A DNA stretch of 64,000 bases from Mortierella sp. BCC40632 (GCA_011634665.1 WAEK01000001.1:635501-699500); one strand, 5' to 3'. Positions 11,433 through 23,133 are shown, numbered from the stretch's first letter. Notes: a model not told the origin generated them from the letters alone. Numbers and translations are program-made.

Positions 11433-12358
11433 GGTGATGAGAGTGAGTAGGGTAAGGCGAAGGTGGGAAGGGTTAGGTGGTATGGGAAGGGGATTCCTTG
11501 GTGGAGTGGGGGGAAAAGGTTCTTTTGAGGGACAAGAGAAAAAAGAAAAGAAAAGAAAAGAAAGAAACGGCAGCGCTGTTGTCGTCCTTTTTGAAGGGTT
11601 GGCCCGGCCTGCCAGTCTCGGCTGTTTGCAGAGTGGATGACTGAGTTCGTCTTTGGTCTGCGGCTCTGGGGGAGAGGACTTTTGTTAGTCGGCATAGAGA
11701 GAGATAGAGCGAGAAGGGTGAATGGGTTGAATGGGGGCTCTTTGGCCTCTCTTTGTCGCAGGGCTCTCGCCCACCTGCGCGGACATGGTGCTATCCATAG
11801 CATCAGGCTTTGCCGTTAACTTTTTTTTTTTTTTTTATGCAAATGTCACTGCCACGACCATTGCCACGGTTCACTGCCCGCTATTGCTGCCAGATGGTTT
11901 TGCTTTGCTGTTTTGCTGTTACAGTTGTTGAGGCTTGCATTCCTTACCCCTTCCACCCTCTGCCTCCCTTGAACCACTCTCCTTCCTCCTGGCCCTTTAT
12001 CCTATCCACCAGAACGGACCCGCCACGTTCTCTCCCGCTCTAGCCTTTCCGCACACGAGGCCTCGCCCAGCCTAAGGAAAAGGAGCACCCGAGTCAAATA
12101 GAAAACATGCCTCAGAGCAAGGCCTCAAGTTGCAATCCCTGGGACTCGACAACGGCTCTCTCATTCTTTTTTTTTTTTTTAGACAGTTCCACCACTGGTC
12201 CATAATCGGAATAGGTTCAAGTCCACATGTTGCTTTTTTGTGTGCATTCGTCCATTTGAGTCCCCCCGAGCACCACTCTAATCACTCGCTCTCGCCTTAG
12301 GCTCGCTGGATGAGCAAAGGCTGCAACAGATTCCTCTATCACTCTCCGCACCCTAGGG

Positions 12359-12389
<31 letters not shown>

Positions 12390-13651
12390 TCTCTTTCTCT
12401 TTCTCTTTCTCTTTCTCATTCTCTTTTTCTCTCTCTCTCTCTCTCTTTTGAGGATAGTGGATGAGCAATATCGACGACGAGAGAAGGGGCAGTAATATGG
12501 AAATGAACAGCTGCAGGCCCTATCAAACTCGGAAGCACAGGTGCATTCAATTCATTATGACCACCTCTCTCTCTTGCAAGGGGAGCTACAACTGTTCATG
12601 GTTGTGCAACATAGTCTTGACGGGAATAGAAACACCGCTCTCGTCAACATTGGAGGACCAAAAAAAAACCCGGGCACCTCCTTCTCTTACCACAGCAAAC
12701 TCTCTCGGGGTTACCTTTGACACACACGAACCCTCTCTCTCTCTCTCTCTCTTTGACACATAACCCAGTACGCGTCGATCAAGTATGAAAGAGCCTTTCT
12801 CTGACTCTATCTTTCACCTACTTTCACTCACTTTCTTTTGCCATGGATACGTACCTTCTTCATTTACTCCATTCCTACCCTGGCTTTGGATACTTGGACA
12901 GATATGCGGGTTTTCTTTCATGACAAGAAGCAAAGAAATCAAGGAACTCTCTCTTTCTCTGAGCTTGATTCGCATCTCTGTCTGCCTGTCCACTAAAGAA
13001 GACAGCCCAACAGAGATCCCAAGGGGTGGAGAAGGAGGAGAGGAAGGGGGGACCTGTTCCTCATCTCATTGTCTGCCACAAGCCAGAAAAAAAGAAAAAA
13101 AAAGAAAAAGGCAGCATCCATCTATTCTCTCATTCTTCTTCTCTCGTACCTGGAGCAATACTCTCCTCCATCAAGGACAATCACTAGGAGGTGATCCTGC
13201 AGGGTTTTCTATCCTCCCCGCACAAAAAGGCGAAAGGGACATCTCTCCTCTCTGCATTCTGCACAAAGGGCACTTTTTTTTTTTTTTTTTGTCCCGAGGA
13301 GAGCAGCCTTTTGGAGGAGGAGGGGGGGGGAAGGGGTTTGCTCCTCTCCTTCTCCTTCTCCTCTTCCTCTTCCTGCTATACCCGGCTCCCCTAGTGAACC
13401 AGGCTCAGCAGACTCAACTGTTGAAAAAAAAAAAAAAAAAAAAAGCTTTCGCTCCCTAATTTGGCCTAACACGCTATCATATTCAAACCACCGCTCCTAG
13501 AGCATCTAGTTCCTTTGGTTCCCCTACACAACCATGAGCATCCGGCTCGATTGTCACGTATCATCATGTCATGGCTCACAGTTACTGAAAAAAAAAAAAA
13601 AAAAAAGAGTGAAGCTCCCAATCCCCGACTTCGGCACTGAGCTTGCATTTC

Positions 13652-13687
<36 letters not shown>

Positions 13688-13904
13688 CTTCCCTACCTGC
13701 TAAAGTGCATCAAACGAAAAAAAAATAAAATATATCCTTCCTCAGTTCCCTAATTGACCCTCTGAATCCTCATACATTTTTTTTTTTTTTTTTTTCTTAG
13801 CCTTGTTCTTGTCTTCCGATATCCTCTGAAATCGGATGAACTCCAGAAGTTCATTTGTGTCGACAATGACATATGTTATGAAGTCTGCTTGCGTAATCGT
13901 CTCT

Positions 13905-13981
<77 letters not shown>

Positions 13982-14484
13982 TTCAGTTCTTTTTCTATCG
14001 AGTTCTTTGTGATCTCATAAACAAAAGGACCATTTGGTAAACACCTTTCTTAAAAAAAAAAAAAAAAAAAAAATGAAGCAGGATGTTTCCCCTCAGCCTC
14101 TCCTTGCAGATATTACACTTCTTTACCCACTTTTACCACCTAATCCATTTTCTCCGAGGTTTAGAGTGGAAAAAAGAGCTTGGGGGTGGGGAGGAGGAGG
14201 GAGGTGTTGCCAAAAAAAATATTTTATGTGGTCGTTTTCTCTCTACTCTTTCTTTTTTTTTTTTTTTTTTTTTTTGAAAAGGCTCAAACACATCTCCTGG
14301 AATTCTGTCAGTTGGTGACATGTGGTTATCTTTTATCAACTGATGACCAAAAGAAAAGAAGACCAACGGAGATACTGGATGTCTCTCTCGATCTTGATCG
14401 ATGGAAGAAGGCGAAAAAAGTTCTTGTTTTTCAAGAGGAGGGAGGAAAAAATAAAGGAAAATCTGGCAAAAGAAATGAACAGCT
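11433..14484. other. ORF-poor 3-kb region with microsatellites
   Basis: About 400 bp next to the GPI gene is probably its promoter. The rest is simple sequence: (CT)n and (CTTTCT)n near 12358-12448, 12730-12751, 13656-13685 and 13913-13980 (about 34 CT copies), and A/T runs near 13423-13444, 13777-13795 and 14052-14073. A frame at 12785-13459 reads as Ser/Leu/Lys-rich repeats and is not credible. A pair of short stems at about 13819-13858 (CCGAT/ATCGG and ATGAACT/AGTTCAT) is noted but unassigned. Confidence 0.6.
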
Positions 14485-14557
14485 TGCTCACAGCAGGGAT
14501 CGAACCTGCGACCTTCGCGTTATTAGCACGACGCTCTACCGACTAAGCTATGCGAGC
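14485..14557 (-). tRNA. tRNA-Ile (anticodon AAU)
   Basis: Read on the minus strand from 14557, the 73 nt fold as a complete cloverleaf. The acceptor stem pairs GCTCGCA with TGTGAGC (one G-T pair). The D arm GCTTAGTCGGTAGAGC contains box A. The anticodon stem TCGTG/CGCGA has loop CTAATAA (anticodon AAT, read as IAU after A34 deamination). The T arm is GCAGG-TTCGATC-CCTGC, with a perfect box B, and the discriminator is A. There is no intron and CCA is not encoded. A short T run (TTTT) lies about 15 nt past the 3' end as a Pol III stop. A34-to-inosine is made by the Tad2/Tad3 deaminase, whose Tad3 subunit is also encoded in this window. Confidence 0.97.
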
Positions 14558-15260
14558 TGAACACCTGTTGGAAGCCAAGAAAATTGTGTCACCATAAACC
14601 TATTTTGTGAGCCTGGCAACTTTCTGCCCTTTTTTTTTCTTCTTCATCGACCTCATTTTCCTCATTTTTTGAGGAAAAATGAGGTTGATGAAGAAGAAAA
14701 AAAGTGGGAAAAGTAGGCCCAGCAACTGTATTAGTCTTTGCCAGCGAAAAGAAAGCTTTTGAAGCGATTTGTTGAAAAGGTATGAGAGAGGAGAGTGAGA
14801 GAGAGGCTGTTTGTCGAGTGAGAAAAAAAAAGGTACGCCAGAGACAAAAAAAAAAAAAAAAAAGGGGAGGGAGGCAGGGCGCTTCCAGTAATTGGAGGCA
14901 GCCTGGACCTGGAAAGACCTGCAGAGATAGAGAGGATATTCGAAAAGTGAAGAAGGGAGACGACACGCCGATTGAGTCTGATGGAGACAGAATGAGATGG
15001 AGAAAGAGAATCTATGAGAGAAAATGGAATGAGATAGACTGGACAAGAAAAAAAAAAAAAAAAAAAAAAAAAAGATGCACACTGCCAACCGACATCCCCA
15101 AAGAATGAGAAGAAAGAGTCAGCTTCCAGATGAATGCAAACAGCTTTGTTATAAAAAAAAATGAAGACAGACAGCTCAGTCTAGATCACTCTCTTCTTTA
15201 CCTTTTCTTTCTCAACCCTCCCCCAGATCCCATTTTTTTTGTTTATAAAAGAGAAATTAT
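14558..15260. other. Intergenic region between tRNA-Ile and U1
   Basis: This contains the long inverted repeat at 14632-14703 (separate entry), A runs near 14847-14863 and 15049-15073, and purine-rich sequence. A 94-125-residue frame on the minus strand is Ser/Phe-rich and overlaps the palindrome; I do not accept it as a gene. Confidence 0.5.
14632..14703. repeat. Long near-perfect inverted repeat (hairpin)
   Basis: The left arm 14632-14664 and right arm 14670-14703 are complementary over about 33 bp, with one G-T pair and a one-base bulge around a 5-nt T loop. The core is CTTCTTCATCGACCTCATTT. It begins about 75 bp upstream of the tRNA-Ile 5' end. It could be a MITE relic, a terminator-like hairpin, or a source of a hairpin RNA; the sequence alone does not decide. 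Confidence 0.8.
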
Positions 15261-15428
15261 GGAGCCAACTAACCCGCAAGCGAGTAGTCAACTCCTCATT
15301 TAAAAATTAAGCTGTTGAGATGTCCCGAAGGACATTCACTGGACGGAACATCCACGCTGTGCAATGCAGACATCCCATCCAGAGCTATCCCCCTTCATGA
15401 TCAGGAACAGCTCCAACCAGGTAAGTAT
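15261..15428 (-). ncRNA. U1 spliceosomal snRNA
   Basis: Read on the minus strand from 15428, the RNA starts with ATACTTACCTGG, the exact 5'-splice-site-pairing end of U1. Next comes stem-loop I with loop GATCATGAAGG (consensus for U1-70K binding GATCACGAAG). Stem-loop II carries the U1A-type loop ATTGCAC at about 15360-15366. Near the 3' side lies an Sm site AATTTTTAA (about 15301-15310), and the terminal stem GGAGTTGACTA/TAGTTGGCTCC (11 pairs with G-U) closes at 15261. The length of about 168 nt fits U1 (164 in human). A TATA-like TATAAAAAG sits at 15459-15467, 31-39 nt upstream, consistent with snRNA transcription. U1 recognises 5' splice sites; gtaagt is the commonest donor in this window. 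The exact 3' end is uncertain by a few bases. Confidence 0.93.
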
Positions 15429-15458
15429 GAGTTTCAACAAAGGCCGCGGGAGAGAGGT

Positions 15459-15467
15459 CTTTTTATA
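15459..15467 (-). promoter_or_regulatory. TATA box of the U1 gene
   Basis: TATAAAAAG on the minus strand, centred about 35 nt upstream of the U1 start at 15428. Position and sequence fit a TATA element for snRNA transcription. A distal element (PSE-like) cannot be identified from one copy. Confidence 0.6.
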
Positions 15468-16725
15468 CTGCTCCGGTGGCTCAGTTGCACAGTCATGACT
15501 GGTAAAATGGATCGAATCCTCTAGATTCTGGAAAATGGGACTCTGTTTTGTTTGTCTTTTCTGACTGAAGCTGAAATTTAGAGCTTGGAATGTGATCGGC
15601 GGCGTTTTTTTTTACTGCACAGCCCATGCGACAATAACTTTTCTGTTTCCTTGGGTTCCAGATACAACATCCAGTGTAAAAAAAAAAAAAAAACGTCGAT
15701 TCATTTTCTTTTGTATCTCATGAAGAGTATAGTTGCTAGACAAAGAGAGAGACACCTAGACAGACTCGATTGATAGGACCATTAGGAAAAGTCAAAGGTA
15801 GGTCAGTAAACATAGATTGCTACTTTCCTTTTGGTGCCCGACTCTCTTGTAGTAGCATACACAACAAAGATCCTTGGAAGAAATGTGTTGACGCGTCTCT
15901 TTTTGGCCATTCTGCCCTTCTTTGTCTTCTCTCTATCTCTTTTTTCTTTCTTTGTTGGTGTTCACAGTCCAAAAAGGCACTATCTCTGGTCCAGACCGAG
16001 CGTCAGGGCACCCGCCTCGTTTCTTATTTTCTGAACACGTTTACCCTGGAAGAATGAGGGAGGGGTGTGTTGATTTCGTTCCTCCTTCCCTCTCTCTCCC
16101 TAAACGTTGTTTTTGTTGTAACGTTGCATTCAAACCTGTTTGCATCTCTCTCTCTCTCTCTCCCTGAGAACTGGTTCGTGAGACTAAACAAGTCTTCTTG
16201 ATTACTCTGGAAAACGCCTTTTTGCTCCATTCCCACAAATCCTGGCTACAAAGGTGGATCCATTTATGCCCATCTTTCTTTCTTTTTTTTTTTTTTTTTT
16301 TTTTGTGGTTATCCATGCCCGCAGGTCCGATTATCCTGCAAAAAGTAAGCAGACAGTGAAAAGGAAAGAAAGAAAGAGTATGTCTGCATATATGTGCGTG
16401 TGCGACCCTTGTAGAATGGACTAAATGCGGTTGCAAACGCTGCAGATCCAGTTTACTCTTGGTGTCAGTTACTGGTCCTTGGTCTGATTGTTCTGCTTAT
16501 GGTAGCAAGCTTTTCTCAAGAGAGAGGTAGAGAAAGAGAGAGAGGAATGAGGTTCTTCATCTGTATCCTACCCAAACTCAAAGTGCTGCAAGAGATAGAG
16601 TGGATGGAGTTGGTTGGGGTTTGCACTTGTTAAGGTCGCTCCTTTCCATTCCCCTAACCAGTCTACCAAAAGAAAAAGAAGAATGGTCCCAACAGGAAAA
16701 AAGAAATCCGACTCTCCTCTTCGTC

Positions 16726-16762
<37 letters not shown>

Positions 16763-17111
16763 GCCACATGCTCACACAGGCATCTTATGCAGCATGGACA
16801 ACATGGACAGCATTGACAACAGAGAGACTGACTGCAATCCGCCACTCTTTGGGCTTCCCAGCCAAACAACTAAAAAAGAAAGTTCCTCGGGCTATGCCAT
16901 GTGTTGGGCTGCGGTGTCCGCGGGTAAAGCAGATGGCCAAATCTCCGACCCCAATCAACGTACCAAAGAAAAGAAGAGAGAAAGCAAGAGATAAAAAAAC
17001 GCCATCGAGTGACGACTGAAAGAGTCCGAGTGAGTTGTGTCCAGGACAACCGTGCACGTCGTCTGAGCATAAGGGAGGGTTGGAAGACGTTCGGTCGTTA
17101 GAGGGATTTTT

Positions 17112-17145
<34 letters not shown>

Positions 17146-17237
17146 AAAGATGAGATCCATCTCAGTTAAACCCATGATCCAGGGCATGACAGGACGTAAT
17201 TGCTAACCCAGTCTCGCGCAGACAGACAGAGAGAGAG

Positions 17238-17289
<52 letters not shown>

Positions 17290-17780
17290 GAGAGGAGAGA
17301 GAGAGAGAGAAGGGAGGCTATTTCCACCCTGGCTGCAGGAAGAAAATATAAGCTTCGCTGCTCTGCAGGAGATCGGGACGGACCTTTGTGATGTATGTTG
17401 TGTATATGCGTATGTGCATTGGAGACCATTGGAGTGTATATGCACTCCAATTCTTTTGGACTAAACAATGAGAGGGAGAGAGAGAGAGAGAGAGAGAGGC
17501 TATTTTTTTCTTTTTTTTTTTTATTCGATTTCTATATGGCAAGGAATACAACAGCGAAAAAAAAGGACAAAAAAAAAGGGTGCGATACTGTACGAAAGGA
17601 GAAAGGAAAAAAAAAAAAAGCAAGGACAAGCAGCAAGAATGCGATGAATTACAAGGAGGAGAACTGTCTATAGGGTAAAAGGGGAGAAGGAGAAAACAAA
17701 AGGGAGAGAAAGAGAAAGAGAAAAGACAAAGAGGAGAGAATCGTAGCGCCGACTCTCTTTTTCTTTTCTTTTGTATTTCT
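15468..17780. other. ORF-poor 2.3-kb region
   Basis: Microsatellites dominate: (TC)n at 16146-16163 and 16731-16759, (GA)n at 17123-17144, 17227-17312 and 17469-17499, plus T/A runs. Frames at 16600-17019 (+) and 16785-17057 (-) contain repeat-encoded parts, and no conserved motif was recognised. I find no gene. A tRNA-like box at about 15475-15535 was examined and rejected. Confidence 0.55.
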
Positions 17781-18158
17781 CTAAACTCGATCGACCCATT
17801 GGACTCGACGAGGTTTGCATGAATCGGTGATCGAGCTCGTTATTGAGACAGTTGACTCGGCCGTGCTGGAACTTGAGGACGATGATCTGTAGAAGGGACT
17901 CCGTCGGACGTTCTCTCGGTCCTCGTCGCTGCTGTTGCTGCCAGATTCGTGGACGCCGCAACCGTAGCAATCATGGGAGAGTGTGCAGTACGAGTCACCG
18001 CTGTCGCTGCTTCCTCGGCGGCCATAGAGGCCTTGGCTGTGAAGACTGCCTGTGGGACTGTCCTTGATCAAGATGGATTGTGGCCGGATCGAAGGGCAAG
18101 GCAGATTGGGCTTTGCTGAGAGGTTCTTTTCAAAGACGACGTAGAGTGGTGCCGACAT
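17781..18158 (-). CDS. Hypothetical Ser-rich protein with C-terminal RVxF-like motif
   Basis: A single exon of 125 residues, starting at 'MSAPLYVVFEKNLSAKPNLP'. It has no signal peptide or membrane segment. The middle is Gly/Ser-rich with a Cys cluster ('YCTLSHDCYGCG') and an acidic 'SSDEDRE', followed by a poly-Ser stretch. The last residues, 'KPRRVQWVDRV', contain R-V-Q-W, which fits the loose RVxF consensus for docking to protein phosphatase 1; similar basic-V-x-(F/W) tails occur in fungal PP1 partners. That role is inference only. The frame is open upstream of the ATG, but that part reads as Ser/His/Thr repeats of the 5' leader. A TATAAATA on the minus strand at about 18806-18813 may be the promoter, implying a leader of about 600 nt. 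Confidence 0.65.
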   Translation of the reverse strand: MSAPLYVVFEKNLSAKPNLPCPSIRPQSILIKDSPTGSLHSQGLYGRRGSSDSGDSYCTLSHDCYGCGVHESGSNSSDEDRENVRRSPFYRSSSSSSSTAESTVSITSSITDSCKPRRVQWVDRV

Positions 18159-18264
18159 GATGTGTTTGGTGATAATTGTCTTTTTTTTTACGAGGGTTTG
18201 TTTGTGTTGTGAGTGTGAAAGAGAGGATGAGAGAGAGAGAGTGTGTGTGGATGTATGTGCAATC

Positions 18265-18295
<31 letters not shown>

Positions 18296-19463
18296 AGAGA
18301 GAGTGTGTGTTTTTTTTGTTGGAGGAGGTATGTGAAAGAAAGAAAGAAAGAAAAAAAAAGGAAGGATGAGGGAGAATCGGGCTGGTTAAAAATATGCAGA
18401 GAAAAGAGGAGGAGGGAAGGAGGAGAGACCTGTTGCTTGGAGGGAGAGAGTCAAAGGGGGTACGTGGTGCGATCGAGGACGGGGAGCGGGGCTTTGTGCG
18501 GTGTGTGTGTGTGTGTGGATGTGTATGTGTGCCAAGAATAACAAAATCAATATAGCATGCAAGGGCTGCAAAGGCGAAAGGGTCGATGGATGAGTGCTGA
18601 GCAAGGGCTGCGGGGAGTGTCAGAGTATCGTATTTCGAATATCGTATCGTCTTGTATCGGTCTTGATATCGAATTGCGGACAATGGAGCAACCAAGGAGT
18701 GTCAGAAGAGATAGAGATAGAGATAAAAGAGAGAGTCTGTGTGTCTGGGTGAGTGTGTGCTTTGGACTTGACCAGGAAGGCAGGCGGCTGCGCCTGGGGA
18801 GCAGATATTTATACAGGCACGGCAACTCGCTCCGACATACCCCCCCCCCCACCCCTCCCTTCTCCCTCTCTCTCCCGCAGCAAAGCGCATTGGAGGCAGA
18901 GGAGACAGAGGAGACAGAGGAGAGACAGACAGGGACTACTCTCGATTGACCATCGATTCCACCAGCCTGGCTGGGCTGTTTATTTCCTTTCTCGTCCTAA
19001 ACTGGATTTCTATCGATCCTGCTGAATTGCTGGGTCGCACGCACTTTTCTTTATCCTCTTCTTTTCTCCGGCCAGTACATATGACAGGTTTGTCTTTGTA
19101 CACTGCGGCTGCGCGTCGTTCCCCCTTTTGGTGACGAACCTGCCTGTGTATTCGTTTCTTGCCAAGCAAGCCAAAACACACAACGCAAGCGCCATTCGTA
19201 ATTGCAGCACAGGACTCTGTCTTCTTCTAGCCAATATCATCGACTCTTTTCTGCTCAGGATCACCCCAAATACGCAAGCATGGGCCATTGTTCCACCGAA
19301 CACGGGCAAAAGGTCAACTTCCTGTTTCCCCGCCGTTTGCTCTGTTTCTTTATTTCCTTATTGGTAATTCATCCGCTCTTTCTTCCACATTCTCTCTTTC
19401 CCTTTTTCTCTTTCTATCTCTCTCTTTCTCTCTTTCTCTCTTTCTCTCTTTCTATCTTTCTCT
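18159..19463. other. Promoter/leader of 17781-18158 and intergenic DNA
   Basis: A (GT)n tract at 18266-18291, a further GT/AG-rich block at 18238-18320, and C runs at 18841-18850. The minus-strand TATAAATA near 18806 is the best promoter element. The rest, up to the VPS68 stop, includes a (TCTTTCTC)n tract at 19420-19465. No further gene seen. Confidence 0.5.
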
Positions 19464-20831
19464 CTAGATAGTAAAGTTGTAGTCGTATTCTGTCTCCGTG
19501 TTTTGAGTGATCCAGAGCAATGCAGCGCTATCGATTCAAGTAGGTAGGAAGGGTGTTTTTTGTTTTTTTGTTAAAAAAAAAGCCCGTTTGGTGATCTAGT
19601 AATCGGCAAAGAAAAGAGGAGATCGCAAAACAAAACAAAAAAAAAAAAAAAAAAACTCACCTGGCCATGATAGAGACGTTCTGGACAACGTTACAGATAC
19701 CCCAAAACGTGAAAGGGTCCCCATAATCCGGTATAATATATTTGATACACATCATAGACTATTCGAGATCCAAGAAACGAATTAATCGGGGTACTTCTCC
19801 AATGCTCCACAAAAAGATAAACAGCAACAACAACAACAACAACAAAGGAGAAAAGGAAGGAGGAGTACAAGGTGTTCAAGTTCAGATTCAGTGTGTATAG
19901 AGGACTTACGATAGATCCTGCTACACCACCGGCCATGAACGCGAATCCGATAAAGAGAAAAAGACGCGCCTTCCACACAATACTCGTGCTACCATCGCTC
20001 GAGAAGGTGAACGAGTCGCCTCGGAGTGTTTGTTTGTCAATACAATTGATGCTAGAAGTAAGGGAAAAAAGGAGAGGGGAGGGAAAGGGATCGAGGCAAT
20101 ATAAAATGATAATATAAAGAGAGAGATGTAAAATGGGTAGATTGATGTGACCCAGAGAAAGAGAAAGTTAGTTGCTTGGACTATCACGACAGAGTCTATT
20201 GAGTGTAGACAACAGAGATCCCGAGTCCCGAGAGAGAGAAAGCGAAGGAGAGAAAGTCTCATTTACATGAACATGCCCAAGGTAGTACAGATACCCGGTA
20301 CCCAGTCAACAAACTCGACTGAAACCTTTTTGTCGCCTTGGTTCTCATCAAAGTTCTTGGAGCAGACAGCAGCATCAATAAAGAACCACCATCCTAGTGC
20401 AAACTATTTTTTTTTTTTTTTTTTTACAAGATAAGAAACAGCAACAGAAGCAAGGAGAGAGTTAGCGGCCAAACTAAGAAGGAGTTGGAAGAGAGAGAGA
20501 GAGAGAGCCTGAGCTCCCTGCCAGCTCACTTTTTTCTTTTTCTTTTTTTTTTTTTTTTTTTCTCCAAAGGGTAGTTCTCAGCTCCCCAGAGAGCAAGGGT
20601 CAACAGAGAGAGAGAGAGAGAAATAAAAGCTAAGCTCCATGTTTCGACATGAGACAGACGGGTGCGAGCACGAACAAAACAGAACAAACGGCATCCTCCT
20701 CTGAACATTACTAATGCTCCTGAAATGTAAACGCCTGCATCGCGCGCTTTGGCTCTCATTCCTTGAATCCTGGGTATCGGCAATAGACAGAAGCGACCGC
20801 TTCGGTCTTCGGTGTTCCAATGTGGCGACAT
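19464..20831 (-). CDS. vps68: VPS68/TMEM50-family endosomal membrane protein
   Basis: Five exons, 20831-20712, 20403-20267, 20051-19910, 19758-19661 and 19527-19464, give 186 residues, the length of yeast Vps68 (184). All junctions are consensus and phases agree. The product has four membrane segments: 'GVYISGALFALGWWFFIDAA' (33-52), 'FVDWVPGICTTLGMFM', 'ARLFLFIGFAFMAGGVAGSI' and 'NVVQNVSIMASAALLWITQN'. The ending 'EYDYNFTI' closely matches the yeast 'EYSYSLTL'. Vps68 works with Vps55 at late endosomes in ESCRT-dependent sorting to the vacuole. The terminal exon is the key choice: reading through the 4th donor would stop at once and lose half of the fourth membrane segment. A poly-T tract of 19 lies in the last intron beside its donor. 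Confidence 0.93.
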
Positions 20832-21551
20832 GGCGTCCTGTTTCTTTTTTACTTTCTCAGGCTAGGACGATGATGGCTGGATGTTGTCTTTTTTTTTCCT
20901 TCAAGCGTCTAAAAGTGTGTAGTGAACTCGACTCTTTGTGTTCGTTGTCAGACAGTGAAAAGCAGGCTCGTGTTATTTGTCAACACCGATGGCAGTGGTG
21001 GGGAGAGAGAGGTCGATGGTTAGAAAATGAAATGAAGTCCCCCCTCTTTCCTTCACACACTTACACACACCCCTTTGCCATTCCATTCGCAGGTGACATG
21101 GGAGGCTGACTTTATTTCCTGCCGCTCCTCTCTCTCTCTCTGTCCCCCCCTGGTCTAATTCCAGCCGGCACTGCATCTAGTAGCCCTAGTCCTACTAGGA
21201 ACAAAAAAAAAAAAATGAACCCCAGTTGAAAACGCATCGAGTCTATGCTACCTGCAGGTCGTCTTTACTCATTCTTGAGAGAGAGAGAGAGAGAGAGAGC
21301 AAGAGAACAAGTCCTAGAGTGTACAAGGTCGGGACTAATATTTCAAAATGAGGGCCTTTTTTTTTGAAAAAAAAAAAAAAAAAAATAAACGGGTTCTATT
21401 TTTCTTTCTTTCTTTCTTTCTTTCTTTTCTTTTCTTTTCTTAATCTACAAAAATGACTCGAGTCCCAGACAGATACTACTAGTCATAAAAAAAAAAAAAA
21501 CAACAACAACTAAAAGCACAAATGTAGTCCATAGTTGAAGGGTAAAAGGGA
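20832..21551. other. Promoter of vps68 and 3' flank of the velvet gene
   Basis: About 720 bp. Upstream of vps68 the sequence is of ordinary complexity. The velvet 3' side holds (GA)n at 21277-21300, poly-A runs, and a (TTTC)n/(TTTTC)n tract at 21399-21440. No gene seen. Confidence 0.5.
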
Positions 21552-23133
21552 CTAATCCTTGTCCGTCTTGCGAGGTCGGAGATCATTCCGGATTGGGATC
21601 TTGAGTCCTTGCCTTGCAAATGCTTTCGACAACTCGGTCGATTCTAAGGAACAAAAAAAAAAAAAGGAACTCGTGTGAGTTGTCAAAATCGAGAGATAGG
21701 GAAAAAAGTGATCGACAAAAAAAAAAAAAAAAAAACATCGCGTTTTTTTTTTTTTTTTTCATACCTGTCATTCCTGGAAACTTCTTGGCAGAATACACTG
21801 TAAAAGGTGTGCTTGTCTCTTCCGCAATCAAATGAGTTGCCTGTTCATTCATAGGGTCAAAGCTATATTTGTATACGTTTTTTTTTTTTTTTAGGGTATT
21901 AGATTCTTGTGCTGAAAAAAAAAAAAAGAAAGAAAAGCCTAGCCAAACAGGCTTGGCATATGATGCAACATGAAATTAAACCGGTTCTTTCTTTCTTTCT
22001 TTCTTACCTTGTGATACACATCAACTTGAACTTGAGTGTATAGGCACCTTCTGTCCGGATACTTAGATCCGGAAAACTAAAGTACCATCCAGGTTCACCC
22101 TCAGCATTGTTCAACAAAATGGGCGATACTACCACAGAGCCCATCAGAATCCTGGTCAGCTTGGGTGGCTCGGATTTACCCGGGGTCGAAATCATACTCC
22201 GGACCTCAGACCCATCCTCGGACCAAAGAGAGCAATGAAGCACATAGAGCGGGTCTTGATGGAGCGGGAGAATATCAGAGACCATTCCTCCTGCTCCTCC
22301 TCCTCCTCCTCCTCCTGTTGTTGTTGTTGTTGTCGTGGGTGGTGCTGATCCGGATGCACTGCTTCCTCGACGCGATTCAGAACCCTCTTGTTGACCATCA
22401 TTGTCATCTTCTTGTCCATGAACATCCTCCATATATTCAACGCCTTCCTGTTTGCGTAACCGTTTATGACCCTTGTCTCCACTCTTATCCATTGGATTCA
22501 AGATCGAACGACCTTCTGCTTCCTCGCTCATCCTAGGCGGCTCGTTCTCATCAAGTTCTTCAAAATGGTGTAACCCTCTGTCACGGCGTGAGGTTTCTTC
22601 GTCTTCATCACTTCCCATGTCTTCTCCATGGCTCTCATTGTCCTTTTCTGCTTGGTCATAAGGTGGTACGCCTGTTGGTGTTTGGCGAGCCTTGGATGCT
22701 CTTGCCATACGTTCCATACCTGATCTCGTACCCGACCCTCCTCCGCTGAGTTTCTTTCTGCCTCGTTTCGAAGCCAGGGACTCGCCCTTGAGTCCTGCAT
22801 ACTTTAGACTGGGTGGCAAGTGCAGTTCGTTGTAATTGGGTTCGTCCAAGATCAATTGGACAATTGGTGGCGGATCGATCGGTCGGCGGTCCTTTTCACC
22901 AAATCCACACATCCTTGCATGAAGGGGCTGTTGAACAATCTTGATAGTTGCTCTAGAGTGGTTTACACTGTTAGATGGAGGTAAAAACATGGTTTTTTTT
23001 AGAGCCTCTTTTCTCTTTTCCTATTCACAGTGAGGTTCTTCTCTCGCTCTCTCTCTCTATCTCTTCTCGTTTCCTTTTCCAACTCCTCTAATAACACAGA
23101 TATGCAATATCCGGCACAGACAAAAACAAAAGG

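Noticed and set aside
12785..13459. A 224-codon open frame on the + strand
   Set aside because: It is built from CT, poly-A and poly-T tracts (Ser/Leu/Lys/Phe runs), with no conserved motif and no typical start context.
15475..15535. tRNA-like sequence (GGCTCAGTTGCAC ... GGATCGAATCC)
   Set aside because: The box-B-like part is imperfect, T-arm and acceptor stems do not pair, and it lies in the U1 upstream region. At most a relic.
16600..17057. Overlapping 139- and 90-codon frames on opposite strands
   Set aside because: Half of each is repeat-encoded; no motif, and neither has supporting splice structure or composition.
19571..19595. Alternative last exon of vps68 giving the ending 'SPNGLFF'
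   Set aside because: The acceptor is usable, but the product loses the fourth membrane segment. The exon 19527-19464 restores a C-terminus matching the yeast protein.
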